NCBI GenBank assembly: GCA_038276395.1
Contig: JBBQAA010000022.1
Location: 13,551-77,550, forward strand
Reading direction: 5' to 3'
DNA length: 64,000 bases
Source: JBBQAA01 sp038276395
GTDB lineage: Bacteria; Actinomycetota; Thermoleophilia; Solirubrobacterales; Solirubrobacteraceae
Each line of letters opens with the position of its first letter. Within the stretch, counting starts at the first letter, position 1. The position numbers and the translations under genes are program-made. The notes under the pieces were generated by a model. The model did no database searches, was not told where the DNA came from, and saw only the letters and a program-made list of their open reading frames with translations. This document shows positions 50,690-59,551 of the stretch, one piece after another.

Positions 50690-52173
50690 CGAGCGAGCAC
50701 GAAGCGCCGGGGCGAGACGCGCACGGCGTGGATTGCGCCCCGCACGACGATGCGCTGGCCGGAACGCACGCGGAGGCGGAGGTGGAACCTCACGACCCGC
50801 GAGCGACCCCGGATCCGGAAGCGCTTGACGGCGACCGTGTGCAGCGAGGCGACGCCGGCGCGAGCACCGGCGCTGAGGCCCATCGCCGTGAGGCGGAGGC
50901 GGGCTCGGCAGCTGGTGTGGTGCGCGCAGGTCACGCGGAGGCGGATGACGTGACGGGCGATGTGCACGCGGGCGAGCCTGCGGGCAGAGTGCGCGACCGG
51001 ATCCCTAGAGGCCGCGCCGGCCCTGGCGAGGACGAGCGCCGAGTGCGGCGCCAGCGTCGCGCCGGTCTCGGGAGCGGCGCCCGTCGCGGCGTAGCGGCCG
51101 CCGAAGTCGACGCTTCGCGCAGAGTCAGTCGGGTTGACGACGACGAGGCCGCCGGCGAACGCGCGACGGTGCACGCCGTCGGCCTCGGCCTGCTCCACGC
51201 CCCGCGGGGCCCCGAGCGCGACATCGTACTCAGGAAACCAGGTCTGATGCGTGTAGTCCGCGGCGAGCGAGAAGTCGGCTCTTCCGTTCCCGCCGAGGAG
51301 CGCCGTCGCGTAGCCGTAGCGGGCAGCGGCGCGGTCGCCCGCGGCCGAGTGGGAGATGCCGAGGAAGAGCTTGCCCTGGGCGGCGGTGGCCTTGACCTCG
51401 TCGAGCTGATGCTGCCAGCCGGCCTCGTCGCGATAGCCGGTGCCAGGCGCGGTGCCCCACTTCGTGAACATCTCGTCCATGCCACCCGAGACGTAGGGCA
51501 GCCAGGAGTCCACCACGCCCGGATAGTCAGACCACGAGCCCATGTTCGGGATGGCGAGCTTGCCCGCGGCCTTGATCTGCGGGCCGACCTCGGCGAGGAA
51601 GGACTTGGTGGCGGCCTGGTAGGCCGCGTCGCTCGGGTACTTGGCGACCTGGGCGACGTCGTAGTGGTACTTGATCGTCGGGTTGACGTCGTCCATGAAG
51701 ACGCCGTCCCATTCGTCGGAGCGAAGGGCGGCGACCACGTTGTGGGCCCAGGCGTCCTCGTAGCCCCGCACGCCGATGTCGGCGGCCCAGAGCCAGGAGA
51801 AGCCGTTGAAGGCGAAGGGGAGGCCGGCCCGGTTGCGCAGGAGCCAGCCGTGCGCGGCCGCGTCGATCTTGTCGACGCCGGCCGACATCGTGCCGTCGGT
51901 GTTGACGTCCGAGCTGACCGCGCTCGTGCTCTTGTACATGAGGACGGTCACGTGCGGGTTGGCGGCCTTCAGCGCGTGAAGCTTGTCCGTCTGCCAGGAC
52001 TGGAGGATCACGACGTCGTCGCGCCGCGCCGCGCTCATGTCGGAGAAGTCGGGCGTCGAGGCGATCGCGACGCGGGCGGTACCGGCCACGGCCGCCGCAT
52101 TCGCGGCATGGGCGGCGGGCGCGCCCAGGGCGAGGGCGGCCAGAGAGCAGAGACCAGCAACGGTGCGGCGCAT
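50686..52173 (-). CDS. Secreted putative glycosyl hydrolase, GHL15-like (copy 1)
   Basis: 495 residues with a signal peptide (RRTVAGLCSLAALALGAPAAHA). The barrel-like domain has VVILQSWQTDKLHALKAANP, VTVLMYKSTSA, the probable active-site strand WDGVFMDDVNPTIKYHYD, LPYVSGGMDEMFTKWG and WFPEYDVALGAP. After about residue 390 there is a basic beta-rich C-terminal domain rather than the carbohydrate-binding module of copy 2. The substrate is unknown; EPS of the neighbouring locus is a good guess. A c-di-GMP riboswitch precedes it; AAAGGA lies 9 bases before ATG. Confidence 0.8.
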   Translation of the reverse strand: MRRTVAGLCSLAALALGAPAAHAANAAAVAGTARVAIASTPDFSDMSAARRDDVVILQSWQTDKLHALKAANPHVTVLMYKSTSAVSSDVNTDGTMSAGVDKIDAAAHGWLLRNRAGLPFAFNGFSWLWAADIGVRGYEDAWAHNVVAALRSDEWDGVFMDDVNPTIKYHYDVAQVAKYPSDAAYQAATKSFLAEVGPQIKAAGKLAIPNMGSWSDYPGVVDSWLPYVSGGMDEMFTKWGTAPGTGYRDEAGWQHQLDEVKATAAQGKLFLGISHSAAGDRAAARYGYATALLGGNGRADFSLAADYTHQTWFPEYDVALGAPRGVEQAEADGVHRRAFAGGLVVVNPTDSARSVDFGGRYAATGAAPETGATLAPHSALVLARAGAASRDPVAHSARRLARVHIARHVIRLRVTCAHHTSCRARLRLTAMGLSAGARAGVASLHTVAVKRFRIRGRSRVVRFHLRLRVRSGQRIVVRGAIHAVRVSPRRFVLAR

Positions 52174-52182
52174 GGAAGGGCG

Positions 52183-52262
52183 TCCTTTCGGCGGCTGGGC
52201 TGTCTGCGGGAGACCCCTGGCTTTGCGACCCCGCCTCGCGACGGGTGTGCCTTGTCGAGGAG
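52183..52262 (-). ncRNA. Class I cyclic-di-GMP (GEMM) riboswitch, copy 1
   Basis: Read on the minus strand: GGCACACC (52251-52244), a short hairpin CGTCGCGAGGCG, the family signature GGGTCGCAAAGCC (centred on 52229-52219), then a second arm with CAGCCCAGCCGCCGA. This is the order of conserved blocks in the GEMM-I class. UCCU near the 5' end can pair with AGGA of the ribosome site at the 3' end. So ligand binding, which stabilises that closing stem, should lower translation of the GHL15 gene. No covariance search was run. Confidence 0.75.
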
Positions 52263-52362
52263 CCCTTTGGGCGAGGCTCCCTGTCTTGTCCCTCCCCTTA
52301 TCGGCGCTCCGGCGGGCCGCTCGCCTGACCGTCTGTGAACCTGGACGTTTGTCCGGCGGCGC

Positions 52363-54150
52363 TCAGACGGGCGAGATCGTCAGCTCGTCGAGACGGAGGC
52401 CGCCGTGGCCGCCGCCGCCGACCCTCATGACGTGGGGGCCGGCGGGGCGGACCCGGACCGAGTAGAGCCTCCAGCCCGAGGAGACGCGAACGGTCAGGAC
52501 GGTGTGTCCGTCGATCCGGATCACGAGACGGGCGCCGCGGGCGCCGCGAGCGCGGACCCGGAGGATGCCGAGGCCCTTGGTCATGGCGCGCATGACGACG
52601 CTCCGTCCGCGGAGCATCAGCGCCCGGCCGCCGTGGGCCCCGCGGTCGCGCAGGACCGCGCTGTGCGCCGGGCGACCGAGCGCCTCGGCCTGCACCGTGC
52701 GGACCCGCGACCCGGTGGTGGCGGCGAGCACGAAACGGACGCGCGGCCGGTGCCCGTCCTTGCGGACCACCGGGGCCGGGGCCGGGGCCGGGGCCGGGGC
52801 CGGGGCCGGGGCGCGGACGGCCGCCGGGGCCGGAGCGGCCGCCGCGGCCGGAGCCGGAGCGGCCGCCGCGGCCGGAGCCGGAGCGGCCGGCGCGGCCGGA
52901 GCCGGAGCGGCCGGCGGGTTCGGAGCCGGAGCCGGAGCAGGGGCCGAGGCGGGACCAGGCACCGGAGCGGGATCCGGCGCCGGGGTCGGATCGGGCGCGT
53001 CCTTCGTCAGGATGACGGCGGAGTTCGGCGCGAGGGCGACCGAGCTGACGGAGGAGAGCCCCGAGCCGCTGAAGGCACCGCCCAGGTTCACGGCGGCCGG
53101 CGCCCCCGTCGGGTTGACGACCACGATCCCGTTGGCGAAGGCGCGGCGGTGGATACCGGTGGCGTCGACGGTCTCCGGCCCGGCCGGCGCGCCGAGGTTC
53201 ACGTCGTACTCGGGGAACCAGGTCTCGTTCGTGTAGTCGCCCGTGAGGCTGAAGTCGGTGTGGCCGTTCCCGGCGAGCAGGGCCGAGGCGTAGCCGAAGC
53301 GCGCCGCGGCGCGGTCGGAGTTCTCCGAGTCCATGACGCCGATGAAGAGCTTGCCGGCGGCCTCGCAGTCCTTGATCTCCTGCTCCTGGATCGTCCACTG
53401 GCCCTGGCCGCGGTAACCCTGACCCGTCGCGTAGCCCCACTTGAGGTACTTCTCGTCCATGCCGCCGGAGACGTAGGGCAGCCAGCTCTTGACGACGCTC
53501 GGGTACTCGACCCAGGCGCCCATGTTCCCGATGGCGAGCTTGCCCGCGGCCTGGATCTTCGGGCCGACGTTGGCGAGCATAGAGCCGGTGGCCGCGCCGT
53601 AGGCCGCATCGCTGGGGTATTCCCTGACCGCCGAAACGGTGTGGTGGTACTTGATCGTGGGGTTCGTGTCATCCATGAAGACGCCGTCCCAGGCGTCGGA
53701 GCGCAGCTTGGCGATGACGTTTGCGGCCCAGGCGTCCTGGTAGCGCGGATTCCCCACGTTGGCGGCGTAGAGCCAGGGGAAGCCGTCGAAGGTGAAGGGC
53801 CGGTTCGTGCCGGTGTCGGTGAGCAGCCAGCCGTTGGCGCCGGCCGTCGCGTAGGAGACGCCGGAGGGGCTCGTGCCGTCCGCGTTCACCGACGAGCTGG
53901 CCGCGGAGAGGTTCTGGTACATGAGGACCTTCACCGCGGGGTTCGCCGCCTTGAGCGCGTGCAGGCGGTCGGCCTGCCAGGACTGGAGGATGACGACGTC
54001 CTGGCGCGCCGCCGTCGTCGCATAGGAGGGAAAGGTGGCGGCGGAGTCGATGGCCACGCGGGCGTGGCCGACGGCGGCGGCGGCGGCGGGGGAGGCGGCG
54101 GCGGCGCTGGCCATGAGCGCGATGGCCAGCGTACGGCGGATGCTGCGCAC
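52363..54150 (-). CDS. Secreted putative glycosyl hydrolase, GHL15-like (copy 2), with Pro-Ala linker and binding module
   Basis: 595 residues: signal peptide (RRTLAIALMASAAAASPAAAA), hydrolase domain with WDGVFMDDTNPTIKYHHT, LPYVSGGMDEKYLKWG and WFPEYDVNLGAP, then a linker of about 80 residues made of Pro-Ala repeats (52780-52990). The C-terminal domain of about 110 residues (VQAEALGRPAHSAV, LRLDELTISPV) resembles carbohydrate-binding beta-sandwich modules. GTG 54150 is preceded by GGAG with 7 bases between; the riboswitch ends in that same GGAG. It probably acts on the extracellular matrix. Confidence 0.82.
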   Translation of the reverse strand: MRSIRRTLAIALMASAAAASPAAAAAVGHARVAIDSAATFPSYATTAARQDVVILQSWQADRLHALKAANPAVKVLMYQNLSAASSSVNADGTSPSGVSYATAGANGWLLTDTGTNRPFTFDGFPWLYAANVGNPRYQDAWAANVIAKLRSDAWDGVFMDDTNPTIKYHHTVSAVREYPSDAAYGAATGSMLANVGPKIQAAGKLAIGNMGAWVEYPSVVKSWLPYVSGGMDEKYLKWGYATGQGYRGQGQWTIQEQEIKDCEAAGKLFIGVMDSENSDRAAARFGYASALLAGNGHTDFSLTGDYTNETWFPEYDVNLGAPAGPETVDATGIHRRAFANGIVVVNPTGAPAAVNLGGAFSGSGLSSVSSVALAPNSAVILTKDAPDPTPAPDPAPVPGPASAPAPAPAPNPPAAPAPAAPAAPAPAAAAAPAPAAAAAPAPAAVRAPAPAPAPAPAPAPVVRKDGHRPRVRFVLAATTGSRVRTVQAEALGRPAHSAVLRDRGAHGGRALMLRGRSVVMRAMTKGLGILRVRARGARGARLVIRIDGHTVLTVRVSSGWRLYSVRVRPAGPHVMRVGGGGHGGLRLDELTISPV

Positions 54151-54157
54151 GGATGGG

Positions 54158-54240
54158 CTCCTTCGGCGGCTGGGCTGTCTGCGAGAGACCCCTGGCTTTG
54201 CGACCCCGCCTCGCGACGGGTGTGCCGTTTCGAGGAACCC
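54158..54240 (-). ncRNA. Class I cyclic-di-GMP (GEMM) riboswitch, copy 2
   Basis: It is nearly identical to copy 1 over about 65 bases. On the minus strand: GGCACACC (54226-54219), hairpin CGTCGCGAGGCG, GTCGCAAAGCC (54204-54194), then GGGGTCTC paired across to GCAGACAGCCC and the closing GCCGCCGAAGGAG. UUCCU at the 5' side can pair with the terminal AGGAG, which is the ribosome site of the GHL15 copy 2 gene. Control of translation with repression at high c-di-GMP is inferred from that pairing. Confidence 0.75.
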
Positions 54241-54333
54241 ATGAGCTGAGCTCCGTTGTGGACTGTGCTCGGGCTATCGGGCCCCGGCGCCGCAGCCTTC
54301 AGCCGCCCGGGCGAACCCTGGACGTTTCGACGA

Positions 54334-55018
54334 TCAGCCGCGGCTGAGCGCGATCGTGTCGATCCGCAGGTTCCGGTCGCAGCCGGCGTTCGCGTACTCG
54401 CCGCGGTAGGCCACGCTCACGGAGCGCCGGATCAACCGGTGGCGCAGGAGAACGCGGGCGAGCTGCCAGCTCCGCGAGCGCACGAGCCGCGAGAGCACGA
54501 CCGCACCGTTCACCCGCACGACGAGGCGCGGGACGCCGCGGCAGAGATCCGCGGGGGCCGGCGGGACGAAGACGGGGAACTGCCCTGGAGTCGTTACCGG
54601 CACGGGCCCGCGCGTGAGGACGAGGGCCGAATGGACGGGTAGGTCGGCGGTGGTCGAGCCGTCGGGAACCCCCGGGTCCGCTGTACTGGCCGCCGAGATC
54701 GATCCCGGGAGCGTCGCTTGCGGTGGGGTTCACGAGCACGAGACCGCCGGTGAACTCCCGGCGGTAGACCCCATCCGCATCCCGAGTGGCATCCGCGGCG
54801 GGGGTGCCGAGCCCGAGCTCGTAGAGGTCGGGGAACCACTGGTCGTAGGTGAAGTCGTCGGCGTTGGAGTTCGGGCCGCCGACGAGTGCGAAGGCGGCGT
54901 CTCCGGACCCGGCGAGCCCGAGCAGCGCCGAGGCGTAGCCGTAGCGGGCGGCTGCTTCGTCGCCGAAGCTCGAGGTCGTCAGGGCGAGGAAGGTCTTGCC
55001 GGCGGTCGTCGCCCCCAC
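54334..55018 (-). pseudogene. Truncated GHL15-like hydrolase (5' part missing, frameshifted)
   Basis: Only the end of a GHL15-type protein remains. KTFLALTTSSFGDEAAARYGYASALLG through WFPDLYELGLG and GGLVLVNPTASDAPG aligns with the last third of the three full copies. A frameshift then occurs at the C run 54669-54673, and the tail continues as GPVPVTTPGQFPVF and VLRHRLIRRSVSVAYRGEY to the stop at 54334. The catalytic strand is absent. It abuts the stop of copy 3 (9 bases), suggesting deletion by recombination between tandem paralogues. Confidence 0.75.
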
Positions 55019-55027
55019 GTCCTATTG

Positions 55028-56677
55028 TCAGCGGTCGCGCAGGACAAGCGCGTCGAGCCGGAGCCCGCCCGCGCACCCGCGGGTCCACGGGCGATTCGCC
55101 ACCGTCACGCTCAGCGAACGCAGCGGCCGCCCGTGGCGCAGGCGCGCCGAGAGCGTCGTCCAGTGCCGCGACCGGACGCTGCGCGACATCACCCTTCTCC
55201 CGTCGATCTGCACGACCAGCCGCGCCGAAGATCGGCAGCCGATCTGCGCCCGCACCTGCAGGCGCCGGACCCACCGGAAGGCCAGCGCTCGACCGAAGCC
55301 GGCGGGCCGCGCATAGCGAACCGCGCGGCGCCCCTCGGCGCGACCATCGGAGAAGGCCCGCGCGCCCGGCGGCATTCCCAGCGCCTCGGCCTGGACGCGA
55401 AGTGCGTGGCGGCCGCGGGCGACGAGGCGCGGCGTCCGGTGCCGGCGGGGCGCGGGGGCCCGCGTGGCGGTCGACCAGCTCGAGAGCGGGAAGTTCTCCG
55501 GGGCCGTGATCGGCACGGGACCCTCGGTCAGGACGAGCCCGGTGTGCGCCGGGAGCGTCGCGCTGTGCGCGCCCGTGAGCCCGGAGCCGCTGTAGACGCC
55601 CCCGAAATCCGCCGTGAGAGGCGCGTCGGTGGGATTGACGAGCACGAGTCCCTGGCTGAAGACCCGTCGCACGATGCCGTTCGGGTCGGAGGCCCCGAAG
55701 CCGACCCCGCCGCCGAGCACGAGATCGTATTCAGGGAACCACGTCTCCGTCGCGTAGTCGTGGGCGAGGGAGACGTAGCTGTGGCCCGCCGACATCAGCA
55801 GCGCCGAGGCGTAGTCGTACGTCGCCGCGGACTCGTCGTTGGCGTCGGAGTCCGCGACCCCGAGGAAGAAGTCACCGGCCGCCTCCGTGTCCCGGATCTC
55901 GGCCTCCTGGGTGAGCCACTGCGCCTGTGCCCGGTAACCCTGGCCCGTGGCGGCGCCCCACTTGAGGAACTTCTCGTCCATCGCCCCCGACAGGTACGGG
56001 AGCCACGGGCGCACGGCGTCGGGATACTCGACCCAGGCGCCGATGTTGGCGACCACGAGCTGCCCGGCGGCCTTCAGTCGCGGGCCGACCGCGGCGAGGA
56101 ACCTGCCCGTGGCTCCCGCGTAGGCCTCGTCGGTCGGGTACTCCTGGATGTTCTGCGGGTTGGCGTAGTTGTACTTCATGGTCGCGTCCACATCGTCCAT
56201 GAACACACCGTCCCAGGCGTCGGAGCGCAGACGCGCGAGCACGTTCGCCGCCCAGGCGTCCTGATAGCCGGGATTCCCGACGTCCGCGCCCCACAGCTGC
56301 GGATAGCCGTTGTAGTTGAAGGGCTGGCCGGTGGTCGAGTCGTGCAGGAGCCAGCCGTTGGCCTTCGCCGCGTCGTAGGACTCCCCGGCGTCCGGCGCCT
56401 TGCTCGCCCCGAGCGTGCTGGCCGCTCCGGCGTTCTCGTACATCAGGACCTTGACGTTCGGGTTGGCCGCCTTGAGCGCGTGCAGCTTGTCGGTCTGGTA
56501 GGCCTGCAGGATCACGTAGCCGTTCCGCGCCGCGGTCTGAGCGTAGTCGGGGAACTGCGCGTATTGCTCGAGGGCGACGCGGACGTGACCGACCACCGGC
56601 GCCGCGAGAGCGGAGGCCGGCAGGACGAGCCCTAGCAGAGCGGCGAGTGAGGCGCGGGCGCGGCCGAGACGCGGCAT
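55028..56677 (-). CDS. Secreted putative glycosyl hydrolase, GHL15-like (copy 3)
   Basis: 549 residues: signal peptide (RASLAALLGLVLPASALAAP), then VILQAYQTDKLHALKAANP, WDGVFMDDVDATMKYNY, LPYLSGAMDEKFLKWG, YATETWFPEYDLVLGGG, and a C-terminal module of about 120 residues (LRVQAEALGMPPGARAFSDG, GLRLDALVLRD) like the binding module of copy 2 but with a short Pro/Arg linker. Unlike copies 1 and 2 it has no riboswitch: only 25 bases separate its ATG from the divergent GT2 start. So it is controlled differently. Confidence 0.82.
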   Translation of the reverse strand: MPRLGRARASLAALLGLVLPASALAAPVVGHVRVALEQYAQFPDYAQTAARNGYVILQAYQTDKLHALKAANPNVKVLMYENAGAASTLGASKAPDAGESYDAAKANGWLLHDSTTGQPFNYNGYPQLWGADVGNPGYQDAWAANVLARLRSDAWDGVFMDDVDATMKYNYANPQNIQEYPTDEAYAGATGRFLAAVGPRLKAAGQLVVANIGAWVEYPDAVRPWLPYLSGAMDEKFLKWGAATGQGYRAQAQWLTQEAEIRDTEAAGDFFLGVADSDANDESAATYDYASALLMSAGHSYVSLAHDYATETWFPEYDLVLGGGVGFGASDPNGIVRRVFSQGLVLVNPTDAPLTADFGGVYSGSGLTGAHSATLPAHTGLVLTEGPVPITAPENFPLSSWSTATRAPAPRRHRTPRLVARGRHALRVQAEALGMPPGARAFSDGRAEGRRAVRYARPAGFGRALAFRWVRRLQVRAQIGCRSSARLVVQIDGRRVMSRSVRSRHWTTLSARLRHGRPLRSLSVTVANRPWTRGCAGGLRLDALVLRDR

Positions 56678-56702
56678 CGGGGCGCTGCGGGATGATGGGG
56701 AG

Positions 56703-57659
56703 GTGAGCACGAAGGCGGGAACCCTAGAAACCCCCTCCCTCACGGTCGTGATCCCCACGAGAAACCGGTCCGACCTGCTGGCGGCCACTTTGGCCTCGGT
56801 CGCCGCCCAGACACGGCCGCCCGCCGAGACCGTGGTGGCCGACGACGGATCGACGGACGCGACCGCCGAGCTGCTGGCAGACGCGGGGGTGACCACGGTC
56901 CGCGCCGAGGGCCGTTTCGGCGGCGCGAGCCAGGCGCGAAATGCCGGTCTGGCGCGAGTGGACACGCCGCTCGTCCTGTTCCTCGACTCCGACGACCTGC
57001 TCCTCCCGACGGCCCTCGAGCGCCTGGCCACCGTGCTCGCCGCCGCGCCGGGCGCCCCCTTCGCCTGGGGCCGCGCCCTCTCTGCGTGGGGCGGCGCGGC
57101 GGGCTGGGCGCCCGACGGCCTCATCGCCTCCACCGCAGCCGAGGTCCGAGACCCGCTGGCCGGCCTGCTGGCCCGCAACAGCGTGCCCTCCTCGGGCGTC
57201 ATCGTCCGCACGGAGGCCGCCCGCGTGGCGGGCGGGTACCCGGAGGACGCCGTCTACAGCGAGGATCACCTGTTCTGGATCCGCCTCGCGCGCCGGGGCC
57301 GCCCCGTGCATCTGCCGGAGGTCGTCTCGGTCTACCGCCGCCACGCCGAGAACCGCCACACCCTGCTCGGCGGCGAAGCGCGCGACCCGCTGCTCGGCGA
57401 GCTGACCGCCACCGAGCGCCGCCGCGCGGGCCCTGAGCGGATGGGCGTCTTCGCCTCCGAGGCGGCGATCGAGGCGCTCAAGGCGCGGCGCGGAGACGTG
57501 CTGTGGGCGCTGGCCGCCGAGCTCGCCCGCCGACCGGGGCGCCGGCGCGCACTGCGCCGGGGCGGTGCCCATCTGCGCGCCCGGAGGCGGTGGGCCCGCG
57601 ACGGCGCGGCACTGTGGGCGGCCGACCCGGCGCTGCGGGACTGGCTCTCGGGCGCTTGA
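56703..57659 (+). CDS. GT2-family glycosyltransferase
   Basis: 318 residues, GT-A fold. The nucleotide-sugar site is LTVVIPTRNRSDLLAATL, ETVVADDGSTDATAEL, with the metal DxD-type motif in VLFLDSDDLLLP and the catalytic region SEDHLFWIRLARRG. The Arg-rich C-terminus (RRPGRRRALRRGGAHLRARR) is unusual and could contact membrane lipid. The start is GTG. It lies in the EPS region between the GHL15 block and the tandem hydrolase. Confidence 0.88.
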   Translation: MSTKAGTLETPSLTVVIPTRNRSDLLAATLASVAAQTRPPAETVVADDGSTDATAELLADAGVTTVRAEGRFGGASQARNAGLARVDTPLVLFLDSDDLLLPTALERLATVLAAAPGAPFAWGRALSAWGGAAGWAPDGLIASTAAEVRDPLAGLLARNSVPSSGVIVRTEAARVAGGYPEDAVYSEDHLFWIRLARRGRPVHLPEVVSVYRRHAENRHTLLGGEARDPLLGELTATERRRAGPERMGVFASEAAIEALKARRGDVLWALAAELARRPGRRRALRRGGAHLRARRRWARDGAALWAADPALRDWLSGA

Positions 57660-57702
57660 GCTCCGACGCGCCGAGTCCGATGAGCTTTATGGTGATTCTC
57701 GG

Positions 57703-59481
57703 ATGAGCGGCGCCCCCCTATATCTCGACGGCCCGGCCGGCCCGGCCCTCGCGCTGTTCGACGCCGCCCGCGAGGGCGCCGAGCGCGACCGCGCCGTGCT
57801 CATCGTCCCGCCCTTCGGGTGGGATCAGATGTGCTCCTACCGCCCTCGCAAGGCCTGGGCCGAGGACCTCGCCGCCGCGGGCTACCCGACCCTCCGCCTG
57901 GACCTCCCCGGCACGGGCGACAGCCTGCAGGACGCGTGCGCCGCCGGGCTCCTGGAGGCGTGGGTGGAGGCCGTGTCCAGGGGGGCCCGCTGGCTCGAGG
58001 AGCAGACCGGCGTCGGCGCAGTCGCCGGGATCGGGATCGGCCTCGGCGCCCTGCTCCTCGGCCGGGCCGTCGAGACGGGGGCGCCGCTCGGCGACCTCGT
58101 CCTGTGGGACGGCCGCGCCCGCGGCCGCGACGTCCTGCGCGAGCTGCGCGCCTTTGCCGCCCTCGAGGCGGCGCAGATCGATCCGCCGGCGGGCGTCGCG
58201 GCGGCGCCCCTGCCCGAGGGGGACCTGCAGGTCGGCGGCTTCCGAGTCGCGGCGGAGACGCGTGCCGCCCTGCAGGCACTCGACCTCTCCGGGGCCGCCC
58301 GGCTCGGCGGGCGGCGCGTGCTGCTGCTCAAGCGGGACGGGATCGCCGTCGACCCCCGGCTCAAGCAGAGCCTCGAGGCGGCCGGAGCCACGGTCGAGAC
58401 CGACCCCGGGCGGGGCTACAACGCAATGATGGACGAGCCGCAGTTCGCCTTGGCGCCGACCCGGGTCTTCGTGCCCGTCCGGGCCTGGCTCGAGGAGACG
58501 AGCGGCCCCGTCGCGGTAGCGCAGCGCCCGGCGCTCTCGCCTCCTACCGCGCAGGACGACGGACTACGGGAGGAGGTCGTGAGCCTCGAGCAGCCGTTCG
58601 GAAGGCTCCTCGGCGTCGTCGCCGAGCCGGCCGAGCCCGACGACGACGACGGCGGGCTGGGCGCGATCTTCATGACCCGTTACGGCCAGAACCGGATGCA
58701 CACGGAGGCCGCGCGGCGGTGGGCGCGCGGCGGTGTTCCCACCCTGCGCCTCGACCTGCAGGGCACCTTCGAGGGCGACGGCGCCTACCCGCTCCACCAA
58801 GGCTCGGGCCGGGAGCAGATCGCTCCGCTCGTCGGGCAGATCCGTGGTGGGCTCGACCTGCTCGAGCGGCACGGCTCGCCGTCCCGCTTCGTGCTCGCCG
58901 GCCTGTGTGCGGGGGCACAGTGGAGCGTCAGCGCCGCCCTCGAGGATCCGCGCGTGGCCGGGATCATGCTCATCAACCCCGTCGCCCTCTGGTGGGACGA
59001 TGTGGCGGTGCTGCGCGCCAACAGCCGCGCGCTGCGCAGCCGGATCACGCGCCGCTCCTCCTGGGCCAAGCTGCTCTCCGGGCGGATCCCGCGCTCGACG
59101 CTCGTGGCCATGGTCCGCCCGCTGCTCGGCCAGGTCTGGCGCCTCGTGCTCACGGCACCGGCGCGCCGGCTCCAGGCGCGGCAGAGCGGCCCGGTCGACC
59201 CGCTCGAGGCCACGCTCGACGACCTGCGCGCCGCCGGGGTCGAGGTGCGGATCGTCTTCTCCGACGGCGAGCCGCTGGCGGCCACCTTCGCCGCCCGCGA
59301 CGCCGAGCAGGATGCCCGCCGCTGGCCGAACCTCGGGATCGCCCACCTCTCGAGCCGCGACCACACGCTGCGCGGGCTGTGGGCCCAGGCCGACGTCCAC
59401 GCCCAGCTCGACGTCTGGCTCGAGGAGCTGCGCGGCGGGGTGGGCGCGCGGGAGGCCGCGACGTCGCCCGGGCCGGTCTGA
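57703..59481 (+). CDS. Fused double alpha/beta-hydrolase of an EPS locus
   Basis: 592 residues with two related hydrolase domains. Domain 1 (about 1-280) has IVPPFGWDQMCSYRPRKAW and TLRLDLPGTGDS, but its elbow reads GIGIGLG (about 109-115) with no Ser or Cys, so it is probably inactive. Domain 2 (about 295-580) has an intact elbow GLCAGAQ with Cys402 as the likely nucleophile, an acid in VRIVFSDGEPLA and the His in SSRDHTLRGLW. Paired hydrolases with a Cys-type elbow are known beside exosortase-A EPS loci, a comparison from memory. A truncated copy lies next to the NRPS operon. Confidence 0.75.
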   Translation: MSGAPLYLDGPAGPALALFDAAREGAERDRAVLIVPPFGWDQMCSYRPRKAWAEDLAAAGYPTLRLDLPGTGDSLQDACAAGLLEAWVEAVSRGARWLEEQTGVGAVAGIGIGLGALLLGRAVETGAPLGDLVLWDGRARGRDVLRELRAFAALEAAQIDPPAGVAAAPLPEGDLQVGGFRVAAETRAALQALDLSGAARLGGRRVLLLKRDGIAVDPRLKQSLEAAGATVETDPGRGYNAMMDEPQFALAPTRVFVPVRAWLEETSGPVAVAQRPALSPPTAQDDGLREEVVSLEQPFGRLLGVVAEPAEPDDDDGGLGAIFMTRYGQNRMHTEAARRWARGGVPTLRLDLQGTFEGDGAYPLHQGSGREQIAPLVGQIRGGLDLLERHGSPSRFVLAGLCAGAQWSVSAALEDPRVAGIMLINPVALWWDDVAVLRANSRALRSRITRRSSWAKLLSGRIPRSTLVAMVRPLLGQVWRLVLTAPARRLQARQSGPVDPLEATLDDLRAAGVEVRIVFSDGEPLAATFAARDAEQDARRWPNLGIAHLSSRDHTLRGLWAQADVHAQLDVWLEELRGGVGAREAATSPGPV

Positions 59482-59551
59482 GCGCGTCCGACACCGCACT
59501 TCACGCGAAGACGGTCTCGCGGCGCTCGCATCGGGTAGCATCGCGCCGAAA

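Noticed and set aside
52770..52990. Short GC-rich tandem repeats (GGCCGGGGCC type) that could suggest a CRISPR or satellite
   Set aside because: They encode the Pro-Ala linker of the GHL15 copy 2 protein; no spacer-repeat pattern is present.
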